From the NCBI RefSeq assembly GCF_004339545.1, contig NZ_SMGD01000001.1, positions 1 through 64,000 on the forward strand: DNA of 64,000 nucleotides, read 5' to 3'. The notes beneath the pieces were generated by a model. The model saw only the letters and a program-made list of their open reading frames with translations. It had not been told where the DNA came from and did not search any database. This stretch comes from Celerinatantimonas diazotrophica (GTDB taxonomy: Bacteria; Pseudomonadota; Gammaproteobacteria; Enterobacterales; Celerinatantimonadaceae). Below, in pieces: positions 1 through 8,241 of this stretch; within the stretch, counting starts at the first letter, position 1; each line of letters starts with the position of its first letter. Made by a program: the position numbers and the translations under genes.

Positions 1-510
1 TTGTGGAGAATAACTACACGGCACAACGTTTGCCTTGCCTAAATCCCTCTCAGATTTCTGCAAAACTAATCACAAAAGGTCAACAGTCCCTAGAAGTATC
101 CACCATCTTAACCTATGGAAATACCGAAATGAGTTCTAATGTTTTGTGACTTAAAAGCTGTATAAGATTAACGTATACAGTGTGTTAATGATATCTATAT
201 TCAATATAACGATGAAAAGCCCAATTGAATGAGCATGTATAAATTCTCTAAATATTGAATCTGGAATGTGATGATCTGAGTATATAGGAGTGTACTACTT
301 ACAAATCGATATATCAGTTGGAACTTGATGAATCATAACCAATTCGGTTTATTCTGGTAGAAAAAAATATTAACTCAAATAGGCAGATCAAACTCGACTT
401 TACGACGCATACCGAAGCATGCGTCAGAAACGGCCACTTGTTATGATCCAATCGCCTAAGCTCTGAAAGTCCAATATATTCTCTGAGTATATTAGACCTC
501 TTGCTTTATG
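1..510. other. Non-coding stretch, no gene recognised
   Basis: I see no plausible coding region in these bases; all frames are broken by stops and no RNA gene is recognisable. A short imperfect inverted repeat lies at 469-497 (arms of about 10 nt, 9 of 10 pairing, 9-nt loop), just beyond the stop codon of the chemotaxis receptor. It could contribute to termination of that gene, but no T-run follows it in the direction of transcription, so this is weak. Confidence 0.5.
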
Positions 511-1833
511 TTATGACACATTCTTAACCTCAATAAGGTTCACATCTTTCTTGGTTGCGTCATCGATTAGTCCGTCAATTTTTCTCATATTTTCGAGCTG
601 TGCTTGGAGTTTTATTGAAAGCTCTCTCAACTCAGTGGCAGAAATAGAAGTCTCTTCCGCCGACGCAGCCGTTGAGTGAACCACCCCATCAATATCTGAT
701 ATTCCCTGATTGACCTGACTCAATCCCATCGCCTGACTTTTCGATGCACTATCTATTTCTCCAATCGTGTTGGAGATAGCGGCCACGTGCTTAACAATCT
801 CACTCAATGCACTCACACATTTTTGCGATATTGCATTCCCCTTTTCAACATTTTCTACAGATGAACGAATATACTGCGCCGACTCACTAGCGGCCGTGGT
901 ACTACGCTCTGCAAGTTTTCTGACTTCATCTGCTACTACGGCAAACCCGCGCCCCATCTCACCTGCCCTAGCAGCCTCGATAGAAGCATTAAGAGCCAAT
1001 AAATTAGTCTGAGAGGCGATATCGTCAATGACATTAATAATGTCACTAATTGCTTCGCTTGAGAGATTAATTTCCTGCATCGCTTGCTCAAGTTCTCTTA
1101 TTTCATTGGCAGCCATGGTTGCAGCTTGCTGAGCTTCAGACGAGACAGCACTAGCCGCAGATGCACGTTCGGCATTGTCATTGGCCTGGGAAAGAATTTC
1201 ATTAATCGAGTTCCCGATTTGGCTTATAGAGGTCGCTTGTTGAGTTGACCCTTCTGTCAACGCATGACTGGCAACCGTAAGGTCATTTGCTCCAGCGGTG
1301 AGGCTTTCACTGATATCATCTACGTCTTTGTAAACCGCTTTTAGCGCAACTTTTTCTGAGACTTCCTGTACATATTCAACATGTCCTATCTTTTTGCCAT
1401 CTAATCCGTTGATGTAAAAAGTGTCTACACGAAAATCTTTCCCCCATTGATGAAAGGAGGTGACCTGTTTGCCATTTCTTAAGCAGTTCACACCACAATC
1501 TTCGGTGTTACAGATATTTGCTCCCCAATTGGAGCAGTGCTGCCCAAGTACGCTCTCTCGTTTGACTCCCAGTGGATCGGTGGCAGCTCGATTGACAAAC
1601 GTCCACTTCATATCCATGTCAGTAACAGAGAGTGGATTTGGGATAACATCAAGGATCTGTTCATAAAAGTTGAATTGTTCTCTTGCTAAGCGTTCCATTT
1701 TTATCAGACAACCTAACCCCACTGCCGTCGTAACAACCAAAATCAGTAGGTTTGCATTTTCTATCGCGAATAGTAAGGCAACTACTATAGATACAGTGTT
1801 GATAATTAGTGCCAGACGGTAATACTTTTTCAT
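511..1833 (-). CDS. Methyl-accepting chemotaxis protein with N-terminal membrane hairpin and Cys-containing PAS domain
   Basis: This is a chemoreceptor of about 440 residues that would signal to CheA/CheW. Two hydrophobic segments (about 7-24 and 29-44) form a membrane hairpin with almost no periplasmic loop. A PAS-like domain follows (about 55-165), then a typical signalling domain with the conserved hairpin tip ([20 protein letters not shown], about 273-292, continuing into [15 protein letters not shown]). The input is therefore probably cytoplasmic. The PAS domain holds four cysteines (C100, C108, C113, C117), so a redox, metal or haem ligand is possible; this is inference. I chose the ATG at 1833 because GAGGG lies 6 nt upstream; an in-frame start at 1890 would add 19 residues. 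No che genes lie nearby. Confidence 0.9.
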   Translation of the reverse strand: MKKYYRLALIINTVSIVVALLFAIENANLLILVVTTAVGLGCLIKMERLAREQFNFYEQILDVIPNPLSVTDMDMKWTFVNRAATDPLGVKRESVLGQHCSNWGANICNTEDCGVNCLRNGKQVTSFHQWGKDFRVDTFYINGLDGKKIGHVEYVQEVSEKVALKAVYKDVDDISESLTAGANDLTVASHALTEGSTQQATSISQIGNSINEILSQANDNAERASAASAVSSEAQQAATMAANEIRELEQAMQEINLSSEAISDIINVIDDIASQTNLLALNASIEAARAGEMGRGFAVVADEVRKLAERSTTAASESAQYIRSSVENVEKGNAISQKCVSALSEIVKHVAAISNTIGEIDSASKSQAMGLSQVNQGISDIDGVVHSTAASAEETSISATELRELSIKLQAQLENMRKIDGLIDDATKKDVNLIEVKNVS

Positions 1834-2189
1834 GCCTTTCCCTCTATCGCATAATTCCACAATCATGATAACTTTAATACTAGAATACATTTACTATGTT
1901 AACTGGTAATAATTAGCTGAATTGCCCCAGAGACCGCAACAAGCTTATTCCTCCCCTTTTGCTACATCTCAACTCGAACACTATTCCAGCACACCGCCTT
2001 ATCCCCTCACGTTAACTTGTTGCTCGCAACAGCCTATCACCAATGTGTTAAACCGGATCAGCAACCAAGTGCATGGAGTTTGTCATCAATCAGTAACTAT
2101 AGACGTCTAAATCCAGAACCGCCTACTTCTTTAACTTATTTAGGTAGTAAACGTAGTCGCGATCTTCGATAAAAATGATCTGGTGAGTA

Positions 2190-2522
2190 TGTCATGTTGA
2201 ACTATATGCTGCGGTAGGTTGTGTACAATGGGGCTTGCTTGGCGAGACTTTTGACCACTCTTTGCCGACAGATCCTTCAGCGTCAAAGGATTGCACTTGG
2301 CTGCAGACCACTGAGAAAGCTTATAGACGAATACCTGAGAACGTAGCAGCGACAAAAGAACTGCAATCACTTTCACTGCCTAGGATGTCCCAATTTGATG
2401 AGCTAAACCGAGTATAAAACACAGCCAATGCAAAGCTCATAAGGGAGATAACGATGTGCAGAAAACCCCCTCCAGAAAGATGCAGTATAATTTCCCATGT
2501 AATCAGAGCTTTCAATTCAGAG
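2190..2522 (-). other. Integron-cassette-like leader region, no intact gene
   Basis: On the minus strand, after the attC-like site, there is a stretch that would read MSFALAVFYTRFSSSNW and then CSSFVAATFSGIRL before frame breaks. I recall very similar translated leader sequence recurring at the start of gene cassettes in Vibrio superintegrons; this is memory, not a search. The reading continues in another frame as SQWSAAKCNPLTLKDLSA. No intact protein gene follows. I read this as the leader of a cassette whose gene has decayed or was never coding. It lies directly downstream of the LysE gene and its attC-like site, as expected for consecutive cassettes. Confidence 0.4.
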
Positions 2523-2583
2523 GCCTAACAACTAGGCTTCGCGTCACTTCAAAACACCAGCATGCGTCAAGCAATAGTTAGCT
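2523..2583 (-). repeat. attC-like recombination site (integron cassette)
   Basis: Read on the minus strand this 61-nt imperfect palindrome begins AGCTAAC, continues with a TGCTTGACGC block, and ends with a GCGAAGCC block and GTTAGGC. GTTAGGC matches the attC core consensus GTTRRRY exactly. The opposite core AGCTAAC deviates from RYYYAAC at one base. The inner blocks pair with unpaired bases on one side, the usual attC architecture. It starts at the base after the LysE stop codon, where a cassette attC is expected. No integrase gene is in the window. Confidence 0.5.
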
Positions 2584-3213
2584 TTAAGCCGCTGGACGTT
2601 TGGCCAGCAACGCCCAAATTCCTGCGACTAAAAGTAGAGACCCACCAGCAAAATGAAACCTGCGTTGTGCCTTGGGCAACGCGAGCAGCCGACGCGCAAA
2701 GGATGCGAAAACCGTGTAAAGCGTCGCATTGATAATCGCTAAAACAACAAAAGTGACAGCAAATAACCACATTTGGAATACCCCGTTTGCACTCGGTGTA
2801 ATAAATTGAGGCAGAAAAGCCACGAAGAAAACGATGCCTTTAGGATTAAGCGCAGTAACCAAATAGGTGTTGGCAAACAACTTCAAACGCGACGAATCGG
2901 ACACTGGCACCACCATGTCGGTAGGAGATAAGCCGGCCCGAAACAACTTAATGCCAAGATAGAGCAGGTATAAGCCGCCCACTACTTTTACCACAGTAAA
3001 CCAAAAAGCAGATACTGCGAGTAACGTCCCCAAGCCAACAAGCGAAGCAAACAATGCGGTGGAATCACCCAGCGCAACAGCGGATACCAAAGGAATACTG
3101 GCACGACGACCGTGAGTAGCTGAATAGCTTATGACAGTTAAAATTGTCGGACCAGGAATCACTAGTAAAACCGCCGACGCGGCAACGAAAGCAAACCAAG
3201 ACTCAATGACCAT
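2584..3213 (-). CDS. LysE/RhtB-family amino-acid exporter
   Basis: A 209-residue inner-membrane protein of the LysE/RhtB family, which exports amino acids or related small molecules. The N-terminus has the family feature of a first membrane helix followed by PGPT (about 20-23). About six hydrophobic helices are evident, and the length is typical of the family (about 205-210). The start at 3213 has an AAGGA ribosome site about 8 nt upstream. Substrate cannot be told from sequence. The gene may be an integron cassette because an attC-like site abuts its stop codon, although no matching core site is evident upstream. Confidence 0.88.
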   Translation of the reverse strand: MVIESWFAFVAASAVLLVIPGPTILTVISYSATHGRRASIPLVSAVALGDSTALFASLVGLGTLLAVSAFWFTVVKVVGGLYLLYLGIKLFRAGLSPTDMVVPVSDSSRLKLFANTYLVTALNPKGIVFFVAFLPQFITPSANGVFQMWLFAVTFVVLAIINATLYTVFASFARRLLALPKAQRRFHFAGGSLLLVAGIWALLAKRPAA

Positions 3214-3920
3214 CCGATGTTATCCTTCTTGAAGTTGGCATTAGTATATTGTACACGCTCAAAAAACTACCAGCGCACTTTACCTAGGGACTGCTGATGT
3301 ATCGTGATTTTAGGGTCCATTAAACAACAAAATGTGCATAAATGGCTACAAAATGTACTCTATTTTCTATCTACGAAGAAAATACTGTGTATTTGCACAG
3401 GATTTTGGGGGTTGGAGCTACTTATATGACTCATTATCTCTTCTTTAAAAGATATTCGGCAAAATTTGCCGCCATCATCTACACAGTCCATCTTTAAAAA
3501 GAGCACTATATAGGGCAATTAAACCAGAAGAGATATTTTATCGGCCATGCTTTCGCTACTGCATTGTTTGTATAGATTTAGGGAACCTCTGGGACAAATT
3601 CAGTGAATAAGCTCTAGCAAGCAAGTTACCCGTCTGGCGAACAAAGGACTCCCTCTTTACAATGCTTTTTATCGAATTTCGCTCACTTGTATCTTTCTAA
3701 ATAATATCGAAGTAACAATCACCTCGGTACCATTCACCGCAATATAAAAAGCGCTACACCGCCTTCATACATTGTCGCGGATAGCGGCCATGTCATTAAT
3801 AACCTACATGTATACAAACCGCGATGTCAGTGGAGGTGAATTGATGGAGACAGCATGGATATTTCATCTTTGACAAAATTCCGTCATAGAGTCAATAAAC
3901 CATCACAGCACTAATCAATT

Positions 3921-3939
3921 AGTAATAATAATTATTATT
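3921..3939. promoter_or_regulatory. Possible upstream Fur box (feo operon 1)
   Basis: The AT-rich palindromic 19-mer here matches the consensus GATAATGATAATCATTATC at 14 of 19 positions by eye. It lies about 95 bases upstream of the stronger box. Its low complexity (TAATAATAATTATTATT) makes a chance match possible. Confidence 0.35.
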
Positions 3940-4014
3940 TTTATAACCGCATAGTCAAACTATCTTCGTTTTGCTTGATTAATATCAATTCACCAAAATT
4001 ATAAAAAAAATAAC

Positions 4015-4033
4015 ATTAATGATAATCACTATC
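4015..4033. promoter_or_regulatory. Fur box upstream of feo operon 1
   Basis: The 19-mer ATTAATGATAATCACTATC matches the Fur consensus GATAATGATAATCATTATC at 16 of 19 positions. It ends 23 bases before the chosen feoA start codon, so Fur-Fe(II) binding would block the promoter or transcription start. This predicts repression when iron is plentiful, as usual for feo. Confidence 0.75.
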
Positions 4034-4056
4034 AATTGTATTTGTATTTTATAGAA

Positions 4057-4296
4057 ATGAACATTCAGCCTCTTAATCAAGTTTCTGTCGGTGAGCCTGT
4101 CAGGGTCGTTCGAATCACCTCACTCGACACCCAATTATCAAACCGCTTAAAGCAGATGAATATTCGATTGGGAAGTTCTTTAAAAATCATGCAATTAAAT
4201 GATTTAGAGCCACTTCTTGTGGCCATTGGAGATGCACGAGTCGCAATAAATTACGAGTTAGCAGGTTCAATTATGGTCCTGCGCTCAACTCGTTAA
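4057..4296 (+). CDS. feoA: FeoA-domain protein, first copy of operon 1
   Basis: A 79-residue SH3-like FeoA protein, a cytoplasmic accessory of the FeoB ferrous-iron permease. The family pattern of a short beta barrel is visible: QVSVGEPVRVVRI at the N-terminus, LKQMNIRLGSSLKIMQ in the middle, and a glycine-containing final strand. I prefer the ATG at 4057; an in-frame TTG at 4036 would overlap the edge of the Fur box region. It is followed after 15 bases by a second FeoA gene, which is unusual because most operons have one. It is more divergent than its neighbour. Confidence 0.8.
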   Translation: MNIQPLNQVSVGEPVRVVRITSLDTQLSNRLKQMNIRLGSSLKIMQLNDLEPLLVAIGDARVAINYELAGSIMVLRSTR

Positions 4297-4311
4297 AGTA
4301 AAGGAATAGCA

Positions 4312-4545
4312 ATGGCAAATTTAGGAGATATATCCAAAGGATTAACAGGTGTTATCAAAGGCTATGCGCAGGGATCTGCTCAATATCGCAAGCATCTCTT
4401 AGCATTAGGTTTAACCCCCGGCACCTTATTTAGAGTCACTCGGATAGCCCCTTTGGGGGATCCCATTGAAATTAAGGTGAGAGGTTGTGCAATTAGTCTT
4501 CGTAAAGCCGAAGCAGCTGTGATTTCTGTAGAAGTACATGATTAA
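4312..4545 (+). CDS. feoA: FeoA, second copy of operon 1
   Basis: A 77-residue FeoA protein. It shows the classic features: LSKGLTGVIKGY-like N-terminal turn, YRKHLLALGLTPGTLFRVTRIAPLGDPIEI, and the RGCAISLRKAEAAVI C-terminal strands. This is much closer to canonical FeoA than the preceding gene. It lies 15 bases after that gene and 17 bases before feoB, so the three are co-transcribed. It probably modulates FeoB through its cytoplasmic G domain. Confidence 0.93.
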   Translation: MANLGDISKGLTGVIKGYAQGSAQYRKHLLALGLTPGTLFRVTRIAPLGDPIEIKVRGCAISLRKAEAAVISVEVHD

Positions 4546-4562
4546 TCAGAGGGAACTGAATT

Positions 4563-6887
4563 ATGTCGAATGAGTTAACATTATGTGTTGTAGGCAACCC
4601 AAACTGTGGGAAAACAACATTATTTAACCGCCTAACTGGGGGGCGTCAAACAGTAGGAAATTGGCCAGGCGTCACTGTAGACAAAAAAGTAGGGACAGTC
4701 AAAATAGACGGTAAACCAGCGACACTCGTGGATTTGCCGGGCATTTACTCATTATCACCGAATGACTCATCATCAGAAGATGAACGCGTTGCCAGAGATT
4801 ACATCTTGTCTGGTGAGCCGCAATTAGTTTTAAATATTATCGATGCCGCAAACATGGAACGGAATCTCTATCTGACCTTACAGTTAATCGAGATGAAAGT
4901 ACCGTTAATTGTAATCGTCAATATGATGGATATTGCTAAAAAACGGCGACTTATTTTAGATCTTGACCAATTATCAAAAAATTTAGGCTGTCCTGTGCTA
5001 GGACTCAGTGCAACACGTAATAAAGGAATCAAAGAGCTGCTTGGGGATTGTTCTAAAATGCTAAAACACCCCCAAATTCCCACCGCTGAGGTTGCCTACC
5101 CAGAACCCGTTACTCACAGCTTAAAAGAAATTGAGAAAATTTTAGAGGGTGAAAACATCACTAATGCCCACTGGCATGCGGTCCAGTATCTTGAATTCTC
5201 AGCCATATCAGAGACGATATCGAACCAAGCCAGTGATTCGCTTAATACACAACGCAGCGCAATTGCAAAACAATTTGACGACGAGCTCGATATTTATATG
5301 GCCGATGCTCGATATCAGACCATTTCAGAGGTTGTACAAAGTGTTATTGACCGCCGCGGCGAAGTTTCACAAACAGCGACAGATAAAATCGATAAAGTCG
5401 TATTAAATCGATTATGGGGAATCCCCATTTTCCTTGCCATTATGTATTGCATGTTCTTATTTACGATTAACATAGGCAGTGCTTTTATCGATTTTTTCGA
5501 CATTCTGTTTGGCTCTGTACTCGTTGATGGGCTTGGTCATTTATTAACAGTCATTGGATTCCCCCAGTGGCTCGTGGTCATTGTCGCTAATGGAATAGGC
5601 GGCGGGATCCAGACCGTTTCTACTTTTATTCCAGTCATTGGGTGTTTATATCTGTTTTTATCCTTTTTGGAAGATTCAGGATATATGGCTCGGGCTGCTT
5701 TCGTCATGGACCGCTTTATGCGCGCTATTGGTCTCCCCGGGAAAGCGTTTGTTCCGTTGATTGTCGGGTTTGGCTGTAATGTTCCAGCGGTAATGGCAAC
5801 CCGAACGATGGAGAATAAACTAGATCGCATTGTCACAGTGATGATGGCGCCATTTATGTCATGTGGTGCTCGCCTGCCCGTCTATGTCCTCTTTGCTACA
5901 GCCTTTTTCCCCCATAATGGTCAGAACTTGGTATTTAGCTTATATATTATTGGGATCTTCGCCGCCGTATTGACTGGCTTTTTACTGCGTAGAACGGCCT
6001 TAAAAGGAGCTATTTCATCTTTTGTTATGGAATTACCGCCTTATCACATTCCAACCTTAACAGGTGTGTTGATCCGCACTTGGGAACGTCTAAAAAACTT
6101 CATGCTCAGAGCTGGTAAATTGATTGTCATCATTGTCACTGTATTGAGTTTTTTAAACTCAATTGGTACCGATGGTAGTTTTGGTCATGAAGACTCACAA
6201 AGTTCAGTATTATCGAAAATAGGCCAAACTATTACGCCGGTGTTCCACCCAATGGGTATGCAACAAGATAACTGGCCTGCTGCGGTTGGGATGTTTACAG
6301 GAATATTCGCTAAAGAAGCCGTCGTTGGAACATTAAACTCGCTTTACTCTTCACTAGCGGATCAGCAAAATGCCGCTACCAATACGACTGATGAGCCAGC
6401 ACAAGCACCTGCGGTAATGGATGGCGTAAAAGATGCCTTTGCAAGTATCCCTGCCAATCTATCGGAACTAGGAGCTTCGTTACTCGACCCGCTAGGGATC
6501 CAAGTTGGCGATTTATCAGATAAATCAGCGGCTGCACAAAATGAAGAGGTCGATGTGTCCACGATAGATATGCTCAGCCAGCTATTTAGCGGAACACTCG
6601 GTGCTTATGCCTATCTATTGATGGTTCTATTATATATTCCATGTGTGGCAGCTATTGCAGCAATTTGGCGTGAAGTTGGTACTCGCTGGACAATATTTGC
6701 AGCCTGCTGGACAACCGGACTAGGTTACGGATTAGCGGTCGTTGTCTACCAGCTTGGAACGTTTACCCAACATCCTGGATATTCAGTCAGTTCAATTGGG
6801 TTAGTCATTATTATTTTAGGCGCATTCCTAGCCTGGATTACTCGCTCGTATAAGACAATATCAATGAATCAAGCACAGCATGCTTAA
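4563..6887 (+). CDS. feoB: FeoB ferrous iron permease with G domain, copy 1
   Basis: A 774-residue inner-membrane Fe(II) transporter, the usual full length (E. coli 773). The N-terminal GTPase domain has G1 GNPNCGKTT (11-19), G3 DLPG (57-60) and G4 NMMD (120-123). The membrane part begins near residue 285 and holds the conserved gate regions with cysteines (GFGCNVPAVMATRTM and PFMSCGARLPVYVLF). A long soluble insert lies about 600-660. It is part of feoA-feoA-feoB-feoC and probably Fur-repressed. A second, clearly diverged FeoB is encoded at 24596-26935. Confidence 0.97.
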   Translation: MSNELTLCVVGNPNCGKTTLFNRLTGGRQTVGNWPGVTVDKKVGTVKIDGKPATLVDLPGIYSLSPNDSSSEDERVARDYILSGEPQLVLNIIDAANMERNLYLTLQLIEMKVPLIVIVNMMDIAKKRRLILDLDQLSKNLGCPVLGLSATRNKGIKELLGDCSKMLKHPQIPTAEVAYPEPVTHSLKEIEKILEGENITNAHWHAVQYLEFSAISETISNQASDSLNTQRSAIAKQFDDELDIYMADARYQTISEVVQSVIDRRGEVSQTATDKIDKVVLNRLWGIPIFLAIMYCMFLFTINIGSAFIDFFDILFGSVLVDGLGHLLTVIGFPQWLVVIVANGIGGGIQTVSTFIPVIGCLYLFLSFLEDSGYMARAAFVMDRFMRAIGLPGKAFVPLIVGFGCNVPAVMATRTMENKLDRIVTVMMAPFMSCGARLPVYVLFATAFFPHNGQNLVFSLYIIGIFAAVLTGFLLRRTALKGAISSFVMELPPYHIPTLTGVLIRTWERLKNFMLRAGKLIVIIVTVLSFLNSIGTDGSFGHEDSQSSVLSKIGQTITPVFHPMGMQQDNWPAAVGMFTGIFAKEAVVGTLNSLYSSLADQQNAATNTTDEPAQAPAVMDGVKDAFASIPANLSELGASLLDPLGIQVGDLSDKSAAAQNEEVDVSTIDMLSQLFSGTLGAYAYLLMVLLYIPCVAAIAAIWREVGTRWTIFAACWTTGLGYGLAVVVYQLGTFTQHPGYSVSSIGLVIIILGAFLAWITRSYKTISMNQAQHA

Positions 6888-6962
6888 GCGCATATCAAAT
6901 CTGAGTTACAGCCTAAACAATGGCTGTAACTTGGTAGCAATGAGTTGTAGAGGGTAAATTTT

Positions 6963-7187
6963 ATGAGCCTACTCGAGCTAAGAAAATTTGTGAAAGAACA
7001 TCAAAAAACTTCATTAAATGATTTAAAGACTCATTTTAAAGTGGATGGGGAGCAAATTGATGCCATGATGCAGATCTTTGTGGAAAAAAATCAGATTAAG
7101 CGTGAGGAGTTACAAAGCAGCTGTGGTTGTAGTTGTACTTCCTGTCACCAAAATCGTGACATTATATATTATTGGAATTTACTATAA
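6963..7187 (+). CDS. feoC: FeoC-like winged-helix protein with C-terminal Cys cluster
   Basis: A 74-residue protein in the FeoC position, 75 bases after feoB. The N-terminus (MSLLELRKFVKEHQKTSLNDL) is a winged-helix/DtxR-like fold as in FeoC. The C-terminal part carries a cysteine cluster (SCGCSCTSC), which in FeoC proteins is reported to bind an Fe-S cluster. It may sense iron or oxygen and regulate FeoB stability or activity. The family diverges quickly, so this rests on position, size and the Cys pattern. Confidence 0.85.
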   Translation: MSLLELRKFVKEHQKTSLNDLKTHFKVDGEQIDAMMQIFVEKNQIKREELQSSCGCSCTSCHQNRDIIYYWNLL

Positions 7188-7204
7188 GTAAATGGAATGA
7201 TTTT

Positions 7205-7239
7205 ATCAGGTGCGAGTACTATTTATAGATGCGCCTGAT
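7205..7239 (+). terminator. Probable terminator hairpin after feo operon 1
   Basis: An inverted repeat (ATCAGGTGC ... GCGCCTGAT) lies 18 bases after the feoC stop codon. The stem is about 8-9 bp with a long loop. The sequence after it is AT-rich without a clean T-run, so termination strength is uncertain. Confidence 0.4.
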
Positions 7240-7428
7240 TCCATATTAAGTGATTTCAGTCTAATTACTAATTCGGTATTTATTACGAATAACATGAAAA
7301 GATGTTGCTTTACTCATAGCATTAACCAACTCCCCCATTAAAATTTAGTCGGTTATATTCTCCCCCACCCCATAAAGCGAGCTTTCTGGTTTAACTACTA
7401 AGATTACATTACTTAGAGGATTTACTAG

Positions 7429-7766
7429 TGTCCACTTTCCCTAAACTGAGACAAATTTAAATGGAGTTTTCTACATTAATAGATGTAGGAGAGAACCATG
7501 AAACAATCTCGATTTACTGAAACTCAGATCGTCAATATCCTCAAAGAAGCGGATGCGGGGATGAAAGTGGAAGACATTTGTCGCAAACATGGCATGAGTT
7601 CGGCCACCTATTATAAATGGAAATCAAAATACGGCGGAATGGACGCATCAGAACTGCGACGAATGAAAGAGTTAGAAGATGAAAATACCAAACTCAAACA
7701 ATTATTTGCTGAAGTAAGTTTGGAAAATAAGGCCATGAAGGAGCTCTTCGCAAAAAATGAGTTAAT
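7429..7766 (+). mobile_element. Truncated IS3-family insertion sequence (left end plus orfA)
   Basis: The block starts near TGTCCACTTTCCCTAAACTG, which looks like a terminal inverted repeat, and runs through an orfA reading frame to about 7766. An A-rich slippery stretch (GCAAAAAATGAG) occurs where IS3-family elements use -1 frameshifting, but orfB (the DDE catalytic part) is missing. The sequence stops being IS-like only a few bases before the stop codon of the JAB gene on the other strand. The remnant cannot move by itself. The right boundary is approximate. Confidence 0.75.
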
Positions 7767-7896
7767 CACTTTAGTTTCGTGGAATACATTGATGGATTTT
7801 AGTTCCATTCGTAAGGCAAACATAGAATTTATTAGAGTCTTCATCTATTCCCACTATGATGTGAAGCATGAAGTTCAAATTGTGTTTAGATTTTAA
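7498..7896 (+). pseudogene. IS3-family transposase OrfA, truncated and fused to out-of-frame sequence
   Basis: Residues 1 to about 88 match the helix-turn-helix/leucine-zipper OrfA of IS3-family elements: KQSRFTETQIVNILKEAD, CRKHGMSSATYYKWKSKYGG, and ELRRMKELEDENTKLKQLFA. After ELFAKN the frame runs antisense through the 3' end of the JAB gene, so the last 44 residues are not transposase. A good ribosome site (TAGGAGAG) precedes the ATG. Without OrfB it is non-functional for transposition, although a DNA-binding fragment could still be made. Confidence 0.8.
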
Positions 7897-8241
7897 GAAA
7901 ATATCTTTTATACTTTGAACATCTTGTGGGGACGGCTGTGGTTTATCTTGAGGATGAGAATGCCAGTCACCAATGTAATGCAATCCTTTTTTAAAACAAT
8001 GAGATATTGTCTTTTGCGCAGAAGACTTATCATGCTTAAAAAATAACTGACGTCTTAAATCTAATTTACTTGGTGCAGAAACATGAGTGATATATACAAT
8101 ATTTTCTGACGTGAGTGGTGAGAATAGTAAGCCGCCAGATTCGAAACCGTTTTTTATTTGTCGATTGGCTAATAATATATCTAGTGCTTGCTCTTCTATC
8201 CGGATTATTATCCCAGTTTCCTTGTCTTCAAAATTACACAT
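7771..8241 (-). CDS. JAB/JAMM (MPN) isopeptidase, Cap3-like
   Basis: A 156-residue single-domain zinc metalloprotease of the JAB1/MPN/Mov34 family. The full catalytic signature is present: E34 in FESGG, and H94-S-H96 followed by S104 and D107 (HxHx7SxxD within GDWHSHPQDKPQPSPQD). Such proteins remove or mature ubiquitin-like modifiers; in type II CBASS the equivalent Cap3 cleaves the conjugate made by Cap2. It is the last gene of the four-gene operon and overlaps the E2-E1 gene by 8 bases, so the two are translationally coupled. An IS3 remnant lies directly after its stop codon. Composition is AT-rich like the rest of the operon. Confidence 0.9.
   Translation of the reverse strand: MCNFEDKETGIIIRIEEQALDILLANRQIKNGFESGGLLFSPLTSENIVYITHVSAPSKLDLRRQLFFKHDKSSAQKTISHCFKKGLHYIGDWHSHPQDKPQPSPQDVQSIKDIFLKSKHNLNFMLHIIVGIDEDSNKFYVCLTNGTKIHQCIPRN

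Larger units (their letters stand above)
3214..4056. other. Long AT-rich intergenic region upstream of the first feo operon
   Basis: About 840 bases without a convincing gene. Both strands are rich in stops. The last 140 bases hold two probable Fur operators (annotated separately) and must contain the feo promoter. The sequence near 3283 (ctagggactgctg) resembles that at 62568 (ctagggactgttg), but I could not identify an element. The region may hold decayed accessory DNA. Confidence 0.5.

Noticed and set aside
1922-2110. Plus-strand 62-codon frame after the chemoreceptor
   Set aside because: No ribosome site, no recognisable domain, low-complexity composition; likely chance.
3283-3300. Shared ctagggactg(c/t)tg motif with 62568-62583, possible IS ends
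   Set aside because: Only about 13 bases match, there is no transposase between or beside them, and flanking sequences differ.
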